A stretch of 64,000 nt of DNA, taken from assembly GCA_023409265.1 (NCBI GenBank), contig JAEYHZ010000014.1, positions 186,001 through 250,000 of the forward strand, given 5' to 3'. The notes beneath the pieces were generated by a model, which saw nothing but the letters and a program-made list of their open reading frames with translations, had not been told where the DNA came from and made no database searches. A program made the position numbers and the translations under genes. Source of the DNA: Bacillota bacterium (GTDB lineage: Bacteria > Bacillota > Clostridia > Acetivibrionales > DSM-1351). Shown here in pieces: positions 8,762-17,210 of the stretch; positions within the stretch are counted from its first letter, which is position 1; each line of letters starts with the position of its first letter.

Positions 8762-10378
8762 TTATTTATCACGTAATATCCTTCTGTACTCGGCCGGTGA
8801 CATTCCTTCCACCCTTTTGAAGGCTCTGTTGAAAGTTACTGTTTCAATATATCCGACCTTTAAGCCAACTTCATAAATTTTCAAATCATCCTTCATAAGT
8901 AATTTTTTTGCTTTATTAATTCTGACTTCTGTAATAAAATCTATAAAATTCTTGCCTACTTCCCTTCTAAATAGTTCACTGAAATAATTCTGATTTAAAT
9001 GAACATGATCAGCAACACTCTTTAGAGTTACGTTTTCATTAAAGTGACTGAAAATATACTCCTTGGAAATATCAATAATTCGCTGGCTTCTTTCCGATTT
9101 GGATTCAATTATTATCTTTGATAAAACAGTAAAAGTGTTGATCAAATATTCTTTCAATTCTACAAAAGTATCTACTTCATTAATAAAATCCTTGGGATCA
9201 GTTTCATTTTCGGAATAACTCTGCACAGCACTATAAAAATCATCTGAAATAACCGCTATCTTATTTATTATCCATAAAGATATTTCCTTAAATTGATTAG
9301 GGTTTATATTTTTCTTTAAAAGTAAGCTAAGTATTTCTTCAATCGTATTTCCGACTTTATTTGTAAGTCCAGAATCTAAATAATCCACCAGAAGATTAAC
9401 CTGCTCCAGTAAATTCTTATTGTCAAAGTAATCATAGGTACATTTTTCCGGCTCAAATTTGTTTATGTTACCCTTGCCGTTATAAAACCTCCTGTTAAAA
9501 GCTAATAAGGACTGGAAGTAACAAGCGCTTCCTCTTCCGGGGTCATAAAAAACTTCGCTGACTCCAAATGAAAAGGAAAAACCGAACTCTTTCATTAATC
9601 CGTTACTTAATTCCGACAGGCACTTATCTACTTCATCAGCAAATGTTAGAGTATTATTTGATGAAAACAATATAACAGCTGAATTGTTTTGTTCTGCTAA
9701 AAGCATATTGATATTGAGGTCAAGCCCCGAGAAGATTTTTAATATTTTACCTTTAAAATAATTTGTATTGTAGGAATAGGAACCGAGCTGCTTTTCACTC
9801 CGTATTGTAAAGATATCATCCTGTCCTGCAACAGCTAATAAAAAGGCCTCTTGCTTCACAATACCAAATTCCTCAAGCCTCTTATCAAACACAGAGATGT
9901 CACCAATTACGCCTTCGGTCAAGTTTATAACAAAGCGCTCTTTGAACATATCTAAACTGTCGGTTAACAGGTCTTGAAACTGCTCCAGCTGTTTTTCATT
10001 CTTTTTTCCCCGTTCAATGCTATCATCTATATTTTTTAACAAGTCATAAAGAAGGTTCTCATCCACCGGCTTTAACAAATAATCAACCGCACCGGCTTTT
10101 AAGGTTTCTCTTACAAACTTGTAGTCATCATATCCGCTGAGTACGATAATCTTTATTTTAATGCATTGTTCTCCAATTTTTTTAACCAGCTCAAGACCAT
10201 CCATTAACGGCATCTTGATATCGGTAATAAGAAGCTCGGCCTTTGAGCTAACAATAGCATCCAAAGCTTCCTTACCATTGCTGACACTTGCTATTACCTT
10301 ATATGGAGTATTTCTTTCAATTTTGGATTTTAGGCCCAAACGTAAAATTTTATCATCCTCTGCAAGTACAATATTCAT
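8762..10378 (-). CDS. Response regulator with AraC-type DNA-binding domain, YesN-like
   Basis: Residues 1-120 form a receiver domain with the acidic pair ED at 7-8, the phospho-acceptor Asp in LLITDIKMPLMDG (residue 53) and the conserved Lys in LLKPVDE (residue 103). A middle region of about 300 residues without clear motifs follows. The C-terminal 100 residues carry two AraC helix-turn-helices (LKSVADHVHLNQNYFSELFR and IYEVGLKVGYIETVTFNRAF). The kinase gene lies 37 bases upstream, so the pair forms one two-component unit. By analogy with YesMN-type systems it should activate the sugar importer directly downstream in response to the extracellular sugar. The start has GAGGAG at suitable spacing. 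Confidence 0.93.
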   Translation of the reverse strand: MNIVLAEDDKILRLGLKSKIERNTPYKVIASVSNGKEALDAIVSSKAELLITDIKMPLMDGLELVKKIGEQCIKIKIIVLSGYDDYKFVRETLKAGAVDYLLKPVDENLLYDLLKNIDDSIERGKKNEKQLEQFQDLLTDSLDMFKERFVINLTEGVIGDISVFDKRLEEFGIVKQEAFLLAVAGQDDIFTIRSEKQLGSYSYNTNYFKGKILKIFSGLDLNINMLLAEQNNSAVILFSSNNTLTFADEVDKCLSELSNGLMKEFGFSFSFGVSEVFYDPGRGSACYFQSLLAFNRRFYNGKGNINKFEPEKCTYDYFDNKNLLEQVNLLVDYLDSGLTNKVGNTIEEILSLLLKKNINPNQFKEISLWIINKIAVISDDFYSAVQSYSENETDPKDFINEVDTFVELKEYLINTFTVLSKIIIESKSERSQRIIDISKEYIFSHFNENVTLKSVADHVHLNQNYFSELFRREVGKNFIDFITEVRINKAKKLLMKDDLKIYEVGLKVGYIETVTFNRAFKRVEGMSPAEYRRILRDK

Positions 10379-10415
10379 TTAAGGCAACTCCTCATCTTCT
10401 CTATTTGGTAAACCT

Positions 10416-12245
10416 TTATACTCCTTCTATGCACGGTATAACAGCCCTGATACAAGTCCCCTTGTTAATCTCACTCTTTATGGTTATCCCATAATCATCG
10501 CCGTACTGAAGTTTTATTCTCTTATTTACATTTTTCAGGCCAATACTCTTGTAAGAGTTATTACGGTCATTGATATAGTCGTTTAAGCTGGCAACCTTGG
10601 TCTCGTCCATACCTTTTCCGTTGTCTTTAACTTCAAATACAATATTTCGACCCTCTTTATAGCCGATAATATCGACCAGCCCTCCATAGTCCAGACTGTA
10701 TACTCCATGATTTATTGCATTTTCCACCAATGGCTGTAGTATCAGCTTAATAGTAGTGTATTCAAGAATGTCCGGATCCACGCCGGTGCGTATCTGGTAT
10801 ATGTCACTGAACCTGATTTCCTGAAGTAAAATATACTCTTTAATATTTGATAGCTCTTCGCTTATTTTTACTATATGATTGTTTTTACTTATGCCATATC
10901 TAAGTATTTTCCCAAGAGCCATCGCCATTTTTGAAGTCTCGGTATCATTGTTAATATCGGCCATCATGTTTATGGCATCAAGTGAGTTATAAAGGAAGTG
11001 CGGATTGATTTGGTTCTGAAGTAGTTGTAATTCAAGCTCCTTTTCCTTTAATTTGTCAATGTAAACCTCCTGAATGAGCCGTTTTATTTTATTAGACATT
11101 GTGTTGAAGGCTTTAGCTAAAACTCCTATTTCATCACGGCTTCGAAGTCTTATTTTAACATCGAAATCACCTTTCTGTACAAATTTCATTAAAACAAGTA
11201 ATTTTTTTATAGGTCTTACAATCTGACGTGAAATAAGAATGATCAGCAGAAAGGCTGCAAGTATACTTCCAATGGTTAATATAACTGTAGTTTGAGCCAT
11301 TTTATCAATACCCTTGTTAAGCTCCTTTACAGGAATAATGTTTACTATTTTCCATCCTGTACTTTTTGAGGTATTGTAGCTAATTAGATTTTTTGAATTA
11401 TTTATTGTGACACTGCTGGCACCGACTTTTGAGTTTGATATATTTTGCAAAACCTCATATTCAAGCTTTTTAGCAATATTAGATTTTTCGGTATCGAATA
11501 TTATACTTCCTGCATCATCAACTACTACAATCCTTTGTCCGGGAGAAATCAACATTTTGTTACAGATTTCCTCAAAGAAGGTTACTTTCGTATTTACCTG
11601 AATAATACCAATTACTTTGCGCGGAGGCAATTTAACAATAGCCCTTACCATTGAAAATACGTAGATCGGCTTATCCCTCAGATCTGTTACATGAGGGAAC
11701 TGAAAAGTACTCACAATAACCGGCTTCCCGTAATTTTTAATGCTTTCTGAAAACCATTTTTCATTTTTGGGATTGTAATCCGCACTTTTTGCACTAGCAA
11801 ACATTTTGAACTCGCTAAGCCCTTGACTGTTAAAAATGAATACTGATTGAATATACTTTTTGTAATCCTGAATTTCATCAAAAATATAATCACAATTAGT
11901 TGAAAAGTTCAAATTTCTAACACCAAAATCATAAAAGGCTTCCATTGAGTTAAGAAATTCAGAGTCTCTTGTAGTCCGTATCAGGGGGTACTTGGTTATA
12001 GTATTTAAATCTTTCATATAATCATCAATTTTTATAATAGCCTGGTTATTGTATTGAACAATAGTGTCTAGAACAGCTTTCTGTTTGTCATCCTTGTAAT
12101 TTGTGAAATTAACAAAAGACATTAATACAAAAAACAACATAAAAAAACCAAAGCATAAGAAAAGTTTTATGGTTATGGGAAGATTACTCAATGCCAGTCT
12201 TCTTCTTAGCAACTTTAGTTTTATAATATTTCTACTCTTTTTCAC
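10416..12245 (-). CDS. Membrane sensor histidine kinase, YesM-like
   Basis: The product has a first membrane helix near residues 30-50, an extracellular sensor of about 260 residues resembling a double Cache fold, a second helix near residues 320-340 and a HAMP linker (ISRQIVRPIKKLL). A His_kinase domain follows with the phospho-acceptor His in NQINPHFLYNSLDAINMMA (about residue 416). The ATPase end has FEVKDNGKGMDE. I chose the GTG at 12245 because GGGGG lies 7-8 bases upstream; a TTG start five codons earlier would overlap that site. It is the sensor partner of the YesN-like regulator just downstream and probably senses a sugar or a loaded binding protein. Confidence 0.92.
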   Translation of the reverse strand: MKKSRNIIKLKLLRRRLALSNLPITIKLFLCFGFFMLFFVLMSFVNFTNYKDDKQKAVLDTIVQYNNQAIIKIDDYMKDLNTITKYPLIRTTRDSEFLNSMEAFYDFGVRNLNFSTNCDYIFDEIQDYKKYIQSVFIFNSQGLSEFKMFASAKSADYNPKNEKWFSESIKNYGKPVIVSTFQFPHVTDLRDKPIYVFSMVRAIVKLPPRKVIGIIQVNTKVTFFEEICNKMLISPGQRIVVVDDAGSIIFDTEKSNIAKKLEYEVLQNISNSKVGASSVTINNSKNLISYNTSKSTGWKIVNIIPVKELNKGIDKMAQTTVILTIGSILAAFLLIILISRQIVRPIKKLLVLMKFVQKGDFDVKIRLRSRDEIGVLAKAFNTMSNKIKRLIQEVYIDKLKEKELELQLLQNQINPHFLYNSLDAINMMADINNDTETSKMAMALGKILRYGISKNNHIVKISEELSNIKEYILLQEIRFSDIYQIRTGVDPDILEYTTIKLILQPLVENAINHGVYSLDYGGLVDIIGYKEGRNIVFEVKDNGKGMDETKVASLNDYINDRNNSYKSIGLKNVNKRIKLQYGDDYGITIKSEINKGTCIRAVIPCIEGV

Positions 12246-12670
12246 ACTATGTACCCCCAATAAAATTACAATTGTGCTGGTTATATTTTTAAAGTGTAAT
12301 TTGTTATTTGATTCACTAATTTTATCATACTGCTTTTGAAAAATGATACCGGTTTCTTTAAGAAATGGCTACTTTGTTTGTTCCTGCGGTTTCGGTCTAT
12401 TTTCATAATCAGATAAATTTCAAGACCAAAAAAACCTCGAAGCTTATGCTAGGAGGTTTTTCTTCCGATTTCATTGTTTATTGTTCTCATTTAGTTTTAA
12501 TTGACTTTATCATACTTTATTGGCATAAATTAACCCATTACCAATTGTATTTGCCTAGTGGCACCAACGCCCTGGTATAACAGTGTTTCAACTTGCTTAA
12601 AACGAACACTGCAACAAGAGGATGGCTGATGTCAGAATAACCTGTTTTCCTATTTTTTGAAATGTTTGAA
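12246..12670. other. Intergenic stretch upstream of the kinase gene
   Basis: No gene is supported. It contains a rho-independent terminator (12428-12461) and a second inverted repeat around 12580-12610 (CAGTGTT / AACACTG) immediately after the RiPP maturation genes. The kinase promoter should lie between about 12246 and 12420, but no good match was picked. Confidence 0.5.
12428..12461 (-). terminator. Terminator after the RiPP maturation operon
   Basis: Arms AAAAACCTC and GAGGTTTTT enclose a short GC-containing loop. On the minus strand the stem is followed by a run of seven Ts. The symmetry means it could also work on the plus strand. It lies downstream of the acyl-carrier-like gene at 12671. 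Confidence 0.75.
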
Positions 12671-12976
12671 TCATAATTTCTTCTTTCTGAGAAGAGATTT
12701 CTCCGCTCCTTCTATAATTTCATCCTTAATAATTTGTAAAATATTATTGAATGTGTTAAACTTTGCTTCTATTATATAACTCTCAGGAATTGTTATTTTA
12801 AATTCTTCTTCGATATCTACAAATACGTAAAGCAAGTCTCTAGGAGCAAGTTTAATATTTGAACCCAGTAAATAATCATTCTTAGCCTCAATGTCCATTT
12901 CTGTAAAATCAAGCTTAAATCTTTTTAAAAATATATTTTCAAGTTCTTTCTCAATATTTCTTTTACATGTTATCAC
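12671..12976 (-). CDS. Acyl-carrier-related protein of a clostridial peptide maturation system
   Basis: This 101-residue protein looks like an acyl carrier protein by length and helical pattern (LLYVFVDIEEEFKITIPESY, then FNTFNNILQIIKDEI). However, the usual DSL phosphopantetheine site is replaced by APRDLLY, so it may not carry an acyl group. The start is GTG at 12976 behind AAAGGGGGG. It is the last gene of a unit with a TIGR04066-like protein, a radical SAM maturase and a Cys-rich precursor. From memory, such a small acyl-carrier-related protein is a recognised companion of CcpM-type maturases; its biochemical role is not known. Confidence 0.8.
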   Translation of the reverse strand: MITCKRNIEKELENIFLKRFKLDFTEMDIEAKNDYLLGSNIKLAPRDLLYVFVDIEEEFKITIPESYIIEAKFNTFNNILQIIKDEIIEGAEKSLLRKKKL

Positions 12977-13027
12977 ACTAATCCCCCCTTTAAAACATGC
13001 ATTTTCTGGCTGCTGGATACAATAAGT

Positions 13028-14158
13028 CTATATAGCAGGTTCAACATCCGCATTTCCCGTCAGTTTTTTTATTACATTGTCTGTAAGAGCTTTTGCATCC
13101 TCTTGATTCAGTATGTTTGTAACAGATATATTATTTTTTTTGAAGTTTTGCTTTTTTATATCAACTAATTCAGAATCTACAGTAAGATACTGCATAGACT
13201 TTAAAAATTGTGAACCTTTAAAGTCAAAACTATTGTTAGATAAATTAAAAAAGTCTGCCTCAAAGCCAAGTTTATAACGAATAGATAAAGATATCTTCTC
13301 AAAATAAATTGGTAGGTAGTCTCCGTACAGAGTACTAAATATAGCAATATCAGGGAATATAGCTTGAGAAATCTCAAATGCAAATATACCAAAGTTATTA
13401 TTAAATTCTTTATTAAACGGCATTAACCCTCCTGGAATACCTATAACTATTATTTCTGGCTGTTCTTCAATCTCAATCTTTTTTATATAATTATTAAATA
13501 AAATAATCTTTTTCGTTTCTGGTAAACATGTACTATACATAAAATCAGGAAAAGAATGTATCCCTAGCATCTCACAATAGTGCCTTGACCCAACCTGTGA
13601 AACTTTATAACCTGCCTCTATAAGATTTTCTCGAAGAGATAATTGTATTTCAAATTTGTGGGTTCTCTCAGCTACCCCCAAAACAAAAACTACAGGTACA
13701 GTAATTTCCAAAAGACTATCTAAATTGCACGTATCTGAACCCTTATTTAATCCCTTAGAAGGACTAAAGTATTTAAAATACTTACCCTTACTCATACACT
13801 TTTGATTTATCTCTTTAAAAATTTCATCTTCAAGATTTAATGTACAAATGATATTTTTACCTTTATCTGCTGCTACTTGTATTTTAGAATATACTAATTT
13901 TTTAAGGTCTAATTTGTTATATGACTCCATAAAAAGTACAGTATCTACTGAGTCAATCAATTCATTAAAACTACTATTCACATTTATACCAATATCTTCT
14001 CCACCATCTACACTTCCTGCATCCTTAGAGCTAAATCCCCACCCATTAGGAGATACAATCCCTGTAAGTTCGTAATTGCCCATTAAATTAGCATGTCTGA
14101 CAATAGGGCTAGATTGAATATCAAATGGATAAATCAATAGTTTCTCTTTACTGTTCAT
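13028..14158 (-). CDS. Peptide maturation system protein (TIGR04066-like)
   Basis: The 376-residue protein opens LLIYPFDIQSSPIVRHANLM and continues IVSPNGWGFSSKDAG, a pattern I associate with the peptide maturation family that accompanies CcpM radical SAM enzymes in clostridia. A central VFVLGVAERTHKFEIQLSLR resembles a degenerate nucleotide-binding loop. No catalytic site is evident. ATG at 14158 follows a GGGGG site. It lies 34 bases after the maturase gene and 51 bases before the acyl-carrier-like gene, so it belongs to the same operon. Its role is unknown; partnership with the maturase is inferred from synteny. Confidence 0.8.
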   Translation of the reverse strand: MNSKEKLLIYPFDIQSSPIVRHANLMGNYELTGIVSPNGWGFSSKDAGSVDGGEDIGINVNSSFNELIDSVDTVLFMESYNKLDLKKLVYSKIQVAADKGKNIICTLNLEDEIFKEINQKCMSKGKYFKYFSPSKGLNKGSDTCNLDSLLEITVPVVFVLGVAERTHKFEIQLSLRENLIEAGYKVSQVGSRHYCEMLGIHSFPDFMYSTCLPETKKIILFNNYIKKIEIEEQPEIIVIGIPGGLMPFNKEFNNNFGIFAFEISQAIFPDIAIFSTLYGDYLPIYFEKISLSIRYKLGFEADFFNLSNNSFDFKGSQFLKSMQYLTVDSELVDIKKQNFKKNNISVTNILNQEDAKALTDNVIKKLTGNADVEPAI

Positions 14159-14192
14159 ATGTTTTCCCCCAAAAGTAAAGTCATTAAATGTA

Positions 14193-15644
14193 CTAAATGG
14201 ATACCATGTCTAAAACCGGAATATTAATCCCATCAAATTCATGTCCTAGTTCCCTTAATACACAATAATCCTTCAATTCGCTTTCCAGAGCTCTTTTTAC
14301 TCTTGTACAACCAGACAGTTTCTTTTCTTTAGAGAGCTCTGTTATGTTATCTGCTGAAGCAGCACATAACTGACAACGTCTAAAAGCCCAACAATTCTTG
14401 CAGTTTTCTTTACTTAACTGTCCGATATTCATAATATTCCTAACTTTATCTATATCAAAGCCATAATCAACATGCCCAATTTTCATTACATCGGAAGTTT
14501 CGCTTACCCTTTCGCAAGGAAGCATATTTCCGTTAACATCAATAAACAATCTATGTGCTCCTGCAATACATGGTCCCCCTGGATGTGCCTTGTCAGGCAA
14601 ATTTTTCACTTTACTCCAATCCTCATGCATTTTTACCTTTAGAATACTGTACTCACTTGATATAATCTTAGAGACATATTGTTCATCAAGCCTTTTGATT
14701 TTTGACAGATACATTTTAAAGGTCTCATATTGGCGCTTTACAATAAAATCCTCCTCAGGCTTATAGGAATCTTTTATATAATTATCACTTATATATGTTG
14801 AAGTCATAATTGAATCGTTAAGAATATCAGAATTAAAAAAGAATTCGTTAATACATCCAAAATCATTTTCAGTATCCATTACAATATTAATAAACATTTT
14901 TTTTATGTAATCAGGATATTTTAACTTTATTGCTTCCATATTTTCCATGATTGTATCAAAGGTACCCTCTCCATTAGCTGAGAATCTCCTGTTTTTATCA
15001 TGTGCTTCTTTATTACCATCAAGGCTTATAGTAACATTCAAGTTATGATTTACAAAATAATCAACAATTTCTTCTGTGAGAAGTGTTCCATTTGTAGTCA
15101 TACTAAAGGTGATATTTTTGCCTTCTGCCATTTCTTCTGCATATTCTATACACTTTTTAATCAGATCAAATTGGAGTAAAGGCTCTCCTCCGTAAAATCC
15201 CAAATTTATACGTTGTGTATCAGCTGAATGATTTATCAAAAAATCAATAGCTTTTTTGGCAGTTTCAAAAGTCATCGTTTTATTTTCATGGGTACGATTA
15301 AAGTATTTACCTGAATAAGCACAATAAGAACATCTTAGGTTACAATTTCTTGTTATCTGTAACGTAGCCATCTCAACTTTCCTGTTGAGATAATACTTTA
15401 ATGTATCATTTGCAGGATGTGCTATCTCGGATACTCGTTTATTTAATAAAAAACCATTATTTCTTAAATAAATAATATCTACATCCTGCTCAATATCAGC
15501 AATATCCTGTTTATCCTTTAATACTCCCCAAAGCTTTTCATAAATACAACTACTAATTTTCAAAATATAGTTGGTATTGACATCAAACAGATAATATCCC
15601 CCTGGTGTTTGAAATAGATGAATAAAAGGTTTATCTGAGTTCAT
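14193..15644 (-). CDS. ccpM: Radical SAM/SPASM peptide maturase, CcpM-like
   Basis: The 483-residue enzyme has an N-terminal segment of about 90 residues of the kind that recognises a precursor peptide. The radical SAM cluster-binding motif follows, CNLRCSYC at residues 101-108, then a GFYGGEPLLQ strand. A C-terminal SPASM region supplies extra Fe-S ligands (GGPCIAGAHRLFIDVNG, MLPCERVSE, then CKNCWAFRRCQLCAA). Such enzymes use S-adenosylmethionine to crosslink or otherwise modify ribosomal peptides in the cytoplasm. The start is supported by AAAGGAGG. The substrate should be the Cys-rich peptide encoded 264 bases upstream on the same strand. The exact chemistry (thioether or other) cannot be read from the sequence. 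Confidence 0.9.
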   Translation of the reverse strand: MNSDKPFIHLFQTPGGYYLFDVNTNYILKISSCIYEKLWGVLKDKQDIADIEQDVDIIYLRNNGFLLNKRVSEIAHPANDTLKYYLNRKVEMATLQITRNCNLRCSYCAYSGKYFNRTHENKTMTFETAKKAIDFLINHSADTQRINLGFYGGEPLLQFDLIKKCIEYAEEMAEGKNITFSMTTNGTLLTEEIVDYFVNHNLNVTISLDGNKEAHDKNRRFSANGEGTFDTIMENMEAIKLKYPDYIKKMFINIVMDTENDFGCINEFFFNSDILNDSIMTSTYISDNYIKDSYKPEEDFIVKRQYETFKMYLSKIKRLDEQYVSKIISSEYSILKVKMHEDWSKVKNLPDKAHPGGPCIAGAHRLFIDVNGNMLPCERVSETSDVMKIGHVDYGFDIDKVRNIMNIGQLSKENCKNCWAFRRCQLCAASADNITELSKEKKLSGCTRVKRALESELKDYCVLRELGHEFDGINIPVLDMVSI

Positions 15645-15711
15645 AGTTCCTCCTTTAAAGCCATTTGTTTTGAGATATACTCATCTATAAAGAAAGTTAC
15701 TTGTTATTAAT

Positions 15712-15755
15712 AAATATCATCCGTTGAAAATCAAATCTCGCAACGGATGATATTT
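15712..15755 (-). promoter_or_regulatory. Strong stem-loop between RiPP precursor and maturase genes
   Basis: A perfect 15-bp inverted repeat (AAATATCATCCGTTG / CAACGGATGATATTT) with a 14-base loop lies between the precursor and maturase genes. No long T-run follows on the minus strand. It probably protects the short precursor mRNA or attenuates transcription, so that the peptide is made in excess of its enzyme. The rest of the 263-base gap shows no further gene. Confidence 0.7.
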
Positions 15756-15907
15756 ATAGTCAGTACTCTCAGAAGATGTACACTCTCCTACTCAACGTAA
15801 AATTACTATTGATAGGTAAAAGCAAAATCTTTTACAATGTATTCTTCCATTAAAACACATAAGTTCCATTGATTGTTACTGTATGTTTTTAAATTTCTAT
15901 TGTTATT

Positions 15908-16075
15908 TTAAATTTCAAATTGAGCCCACGCACTGTTTGTTTTTGCTTCAGTACTAGCAAACATATGAGCGTTGCATGCAGCGGAGCAATTATAATTACA
16001 GGTTGAATCACAATTGTACTTATATGCCTCTATAGTTTCTGTTTCTGTAATCAATTTTTTACGTAACTTATTCAT
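15908..16075 (-). CDS. Cys-rich RiPP precursor peptide (Clo7bot/CLI_3235-like)
   Basis: The peptide is 55 residues from the ATG at 16075, which has GAGAGGAGG at good spacing; an upstream in-frame ATG would translate that site. Residues 1-20 form a charged leader (MNKLRKKLITETETIEAYKY). The core has four Cys at positions 22, 26, 30 and 34, exactly four residues apart (CDSTCNYNCSAAC), followed by a polar, aromatic-ended tail (ending WAQFEI). No Gly-Gly cleavage site is seen. Being next to a CcpM-like radical SAM maturase, it is the expected substrate and matches what I recall of the clostridial Cys-rich bacteriocin-like families. The activity of the product is unknown. Confidence 0.88.
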   Translation of the reverse strand: MNKLRKKLITETETIEAYKYNCDSTCNYNCSAACNAHMFASTEAKTNSAWAQFEI

Positions 16076-16224
16076 ACAATAACCTCCTCTCAAATTATTT
16101 TCCATTTTAAATGTAAATCATGGCCATAATCACTTTAAATGGTTCTATATGAATTCTAAGTAACATTAAATGTTATTTAGAAAATCATTAGTGTATTTTT
16201 TAATTTCTAGTTTAGTAAAACATT

Positions 16225-16500
16225 TTAAATTTTACAAAGTTTTAAATCTACACCACTGTTTTTGCTTACATCTATAACTCTGCCATTCTCCAACAGTATT
16301 ACCCTGTCAATTGATTTAGCCTTTGTAATTTATGTGTTATAATAATAACAGTTTTACCATCTAAACTATTACTTGGCAGTTCATTCACATAACTTTCTGA
16401 TTTATTATCAAAACTTGATGTTGTCTCATTTAGTATCAAAACTTTTGATTCTTTAGCAAAAGCCCTCGCCATTGCAATCTTCTGCTATTTATCGCAACTC
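16225..16500 (-). pseudogene. Decayed ATPase domain of a peptide ABC exporter
   Basis: On the minus strand, after an in-frame stop, the sequence reads KIAMARAFAKESKVLILNET, then LDGKTVIIITHK. After a frameshift it continues SIDRVILLENGRVIDV and ends at a stop at 16225-16227. These are the region after the signature, Walker B, switch-His and C-terminal pieces of an ABC exporter ATPase. The Walker A half is missing, Walker B has Asn in place of Asp (LNET for LDE), and at least one stop and one frameshift are present. It lies directly upstream of the RiPP precursor on the same strand, where an exporter is expected, so the locus appears to have lost its dedicated exporter. Confidence 0.75.
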
Positions 16501-16621
16501 TATATACTTTTGATTGCTATTTTTTTATATAGGTAAAAATATTCTCCTCTATTGTCTAGATAAAAAGATATAATTACTGATTAACTACTAAAAATATTGT
16601 AATTTAAGCTTTAAAAGGTGT

Positions 16622-16776
16622 TTAAGAGAATTGAAACATAGGAGTTACGTAGGAAAAATATTTTCTCTGAAGTAAGCCTACTACTTGATCAATTAAAACT
16701 AAAGCAATAGTAACTGCAGAAACTTTAATTACAATATCAAAATCCTTTTTCTCAAAATTATTTTTTTGATTAACAT
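16622..16776 (-). pseudogene. Possible membrane-segment remnant of the same exporter
   Basis: A start-less frame of about 50 codons encodes a charged stretch followed by a hydrophobic helix (DIVIKVSAVTIALVLIDQVV) and then GLLQRKYF, ending in a stop at 16622-16624. It resembles a transmembrane piece of a peptide exporter and lies on the same strand upstream of the decayed ATPase. The match is weak, since one helix without conserved residues could belong to other membrane proteins. Confidence 0.35.
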
Positions 16777-17040
16777 CATAATCTTAAATAACTTTGTTAA
16801 AACTTACTTTATAATTCTTACTTTTTATACCAGTATTATAACTTATATACATAATTTGTCAACTTTTTAGTAATTTTAATTAAAATTTGTATTTTCTGTT
16901 AAATAATTACTCAGCTCATGTAAATAATTCACAAAGCATTCATCCTTCATTAGTTTCAAAATACACGAAAATAATATTTCATTATTAATTCCAATTTTAC
17001 TTGGTTTATTTTGGGTATAAATAGTAAATAACAAAAAAAT
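16777..17040. other. AT-rich gap with no recognised gene
   Basis: This is very AT-rich sequence with many stops in all frames. No gene, repeat or clear signal was seen. It may contain further decayed sequence of the lost exporter. Confidence 0.4.
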
Positions 17041-17082
17041 AATAGTTACAGGAATTTGTCTGATTAAATTCCTGTAACTATT
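17041..17082 (-). terminator. Rho-independent terminator after the P-loop/Asp23 gene
   Basis: A perfect 17-bp stem (AATAGTTACAGGAATTT and its complement) with an 8-base loop is followed on the minus strand by ATTTTTTTG. It lies about 130 bases after the stop codon at 17211. The 17083-17210 gap shows no gene. Confidence 0.85.
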
Positions 17083-17210
17083 GAAATTACCCGGTTTGTT
17101 TATTAAAATATAAGTTTTCCATTGAAGTTTTTATGTTCCAAACGTTTAAGATATTAATTCCAAAAATTGAAGTTATTAGTTACAACCCACAACATCACTG
17201 TGTTCAGGAA

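Noticed and set aside
12580..12610. CAGTGTT / AACACTG inverted repeat as a second terminator
   Set aside because: The loop is long, the stem short and no T-run follows; a better terminator lies at 12428-12461.
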